Shown here: piece by piece, positions 7,066-7,586 of the stretch
Position numbering within the stretch: position 1 is the first letter of the stretch
Layout of the letters: every line of letters begins with the position of its first letter
Source: an uncultured Bacteroidales bacterium
GTDB lineage: Bacteria > Bacteroidota > Bacteroidia > Bacteroidales > UBA932
Length of the DNA: 7,586 bases
Assembly (NCBI GenBank): GCA_902461985.1
Contig: CABQAB010000099.1
Span: forward strand, 1-7,586
Reading direction: 5' to 3'
Notes under the pieces: model-generated
Told to the model about the DNA's origin: nothing
Databases searched by the model: none
The model's input: the letters and a program-made list of their open reading frames with translations, nothing else
Position numbers and translations under genes: made by a program

Positions 7066-7429
7066 ATTGTATTATGGTTCATTACATTTGCCGCAACCAA
7101 ATCAGGTCACCAAAATCATGGAAGGTCAAGAACACAAGACGAAAAACGGACAATATTGAAGAGTTTATTAAGTTCTAATTGCCAAAATCGTTACAAAAGT
7201 ATTTTTAATGAATAATCTATTGAATATCAATAAATTCTGAAAATGAATAAAATGCTGATACGAATGTAATAATTTAATGCCTTATTGATAGTCAATGTGT
7301 TATAAAAGATAAAATACAAATTTTGTCACGCTTTTTTAGACTGAAACAATCAATAATTGACTTTTTATAATTACATTGGCAGTGTTTAAATGCACTTTAA
7401 ATATTGGGGATTCTTTAATACGATAACCT
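7066..7429. other. A/T-rich intergenic stretch with no recognised gene
   Basis: No convincing ORF was seen on either strand and no tRNA-like or other known RNA fold was recognised. Composition falls from about 42% G+C at 7081-7140 to about 19% at 7201-7320 (hand count), against about half in the coding block. The stretch holds three small ATTGA/TCAAT dyads, listed separately. It is likely the upstream regulatory region of the lipoprotein gene at the right edge, but I could not place a clear TTTG/TAnnTTTG promoter. TACATTGG (7372-7379) is only a partial -7 match. Confidence 0.6.
7218..7360. repeat. Three small ATTGA/TCAAT dyads spaced about 65 bp apart
   Basis: TATTGA-ATA-TCAATA (7218-7232), TATTGA-TAG-TCAATG (7283-7297) and TCAAT-A-ATTGA (7350-7360) are inverted repeats built from the same five-base word. 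Their centres are at 7225, 7290 and 7355, equal steps of 65 bp. The third has its arms in the opposite order. Such short dyads arise easily in DNA this rich in A and T, so a role as regulator-binding sites is only a possibility. Confidence 0.4.
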
Positions 7430-7510
7430 ATGACAATCCTAACAAATAAAATTCTTCCAATAGCGGCAACTTTACTTGTTTTATTCATTGTATTTGTTAG
7501 CGAAATCTAA
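7430..7510 (+). CDS. Doubtful 26-codon hydrophobic small ORF
   Basis: The ORF runs from ATG to TAA and encodes a short polar N-terminus (MTILTNK) followed by a strongly hydrophobic stretch (ILPIAATLLVLFIVFV) and a polar end (SEI). That would suit a single-span membrane peptide or a bare signal-like peptide. It ends 17 bases before the ATG of a probable lipoprotein gene, so it could be a leader peptide or a small upstream partner. No known family is recognised. In A/T-rich DNA, an ORF of this size and hydrophobicity can occur by chance, so the call is weak. Confidence 0.3.
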   Translation: MTILTNKILPIAATLLVLFIVFVSEI

Positions 7511-7520
7511 ATCTAAATCT
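7503..7520 (+). repeat. Three tandem copies of AAATCT before the lipoprotein start
   Basis: The hexamer AAATCT is repeated three times without a break, overlapping the end of the small ORF and stopping 7 bases before the ATG at 7528. It therefore sits in the translation-initiation region. A change of copy number would alter spacing and leader length but not the downstream frame. Three copies are few for a hypermutable tract. Confidence 0.8.
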
Positions 7521-7527
7521 GAACGAT

Positions 7528-7586
7528 ATGAAAACTAAATTTATCTTTGTTCTTCTTGCAAGCATCTTTGTATTGGCAATTTCTTG
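7528..7586 (+). CDS. Start of a probable lipoprotein gene, cut by the window edge
   Basis: Nineteen codons and two bases are visible: MKTKFIFVLLASIFVLAIS followed by TG. This is a typical signal sequence with two lysines, then a hydrophobic core. If the next codon is TGT or TGC, the residues A-I-S-C form an acceptable lipobox, making the product a lipoprotein; TGG (Trp) or TGA (stop) cannot be excluded from the window. The A/T-rich leader is normal for the phylum. The mature protein is outside the window, so its function cannot be told. It lies after the terminator and the composition change, so it is a separate transcription unit from the envelope block. Confidence 0.6.
   Translation, partial: MKTKFIFVLLASIFVLAIS

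Noticed and set aside
7376..7394. Sigma-54-like site (TTGGCA followed by TGCA)
   Set aside because: The GG and GC pairs are 14 bases apart, first base to first base, instead of the required 12.
1..7586. CRISPR array, tRNA or rRNA gene, insertion sequence or transposon ends
   Set aside because: Reading both strands I saw no regularly spaced long repeats, no tRNA-like cloverleaf, and no transposase or terminal inverted repeats.

Overview
The window looks like a chromosomal stretch from a member of the Bacteroidota, most likely of the order Bacteroidales. The reasons are the gene order (mfd, coaX, outer-membrane barrel protein, TPR protein, lptC, ppiD-like), start codons preceded by A/T-rich leaders with no Shine-Dalgarno sequence, TAnnTTTG-like promoter elements, and signal peptides cleaved just before Gln. 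Coding DNA is near 50% G+C. The genus cannot be set from the sequence alone.

Layout: 2-982 is the 3' end of mfd (transcription-repair coupling factor). After 60 bases with a weak promoter-like element comes a tightly packed plus-strand cluster. It holds coaX (1043-1771, type III pantothenate kinase with unusual motif residues), a FadL-like outer-membrane barrel protein (1749-3110, overlapping coaX), an exported TPR protein (about 3140-4474) and lptC (4477-5106, TTG start, lipobox, and a perfect 26-bp palindrome inside its signal-peptide codons). A 97-base gap with a second promoter-like element leads to a ppiD-like gene (5204-7006). A strong hairpin terminator (7025-7064) closes the block. 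Base composition then falls to roughly 20% G+C in a spacer of about 360 bases, followed by a doubtful 26-codon hydrophobic ORF (7430-7510) and the first 19 codons of a probable lipoprotein (7528 to the window edge).

How the genes fit together: apart from mfd (DNA repair) and coaX (coenzyme A synthesis), the block concerns the cell envelope. It contains an outer-membrane barrel, an exported TPR protein that may work with it, the LPS-export protein LptC, and a membrane-anchored periplasmic chaperone. The genes are probably co-transcribed in part, with possible extra starts before coaX and ppiD.

The most notable observations are: (1) the PpiD homologue appears to lack its whole parvulin (prolyl isomerase) domain while keeping both flanks; (2) the perfect palindrome about 30 nt inside lptC; (3) substitutions in three conserved CoaX motifs; (4) a sharp composition change after the terminator, with regularly spaced small dyads. 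I see no sign of a complete novel defence, mobile or RNA system here.
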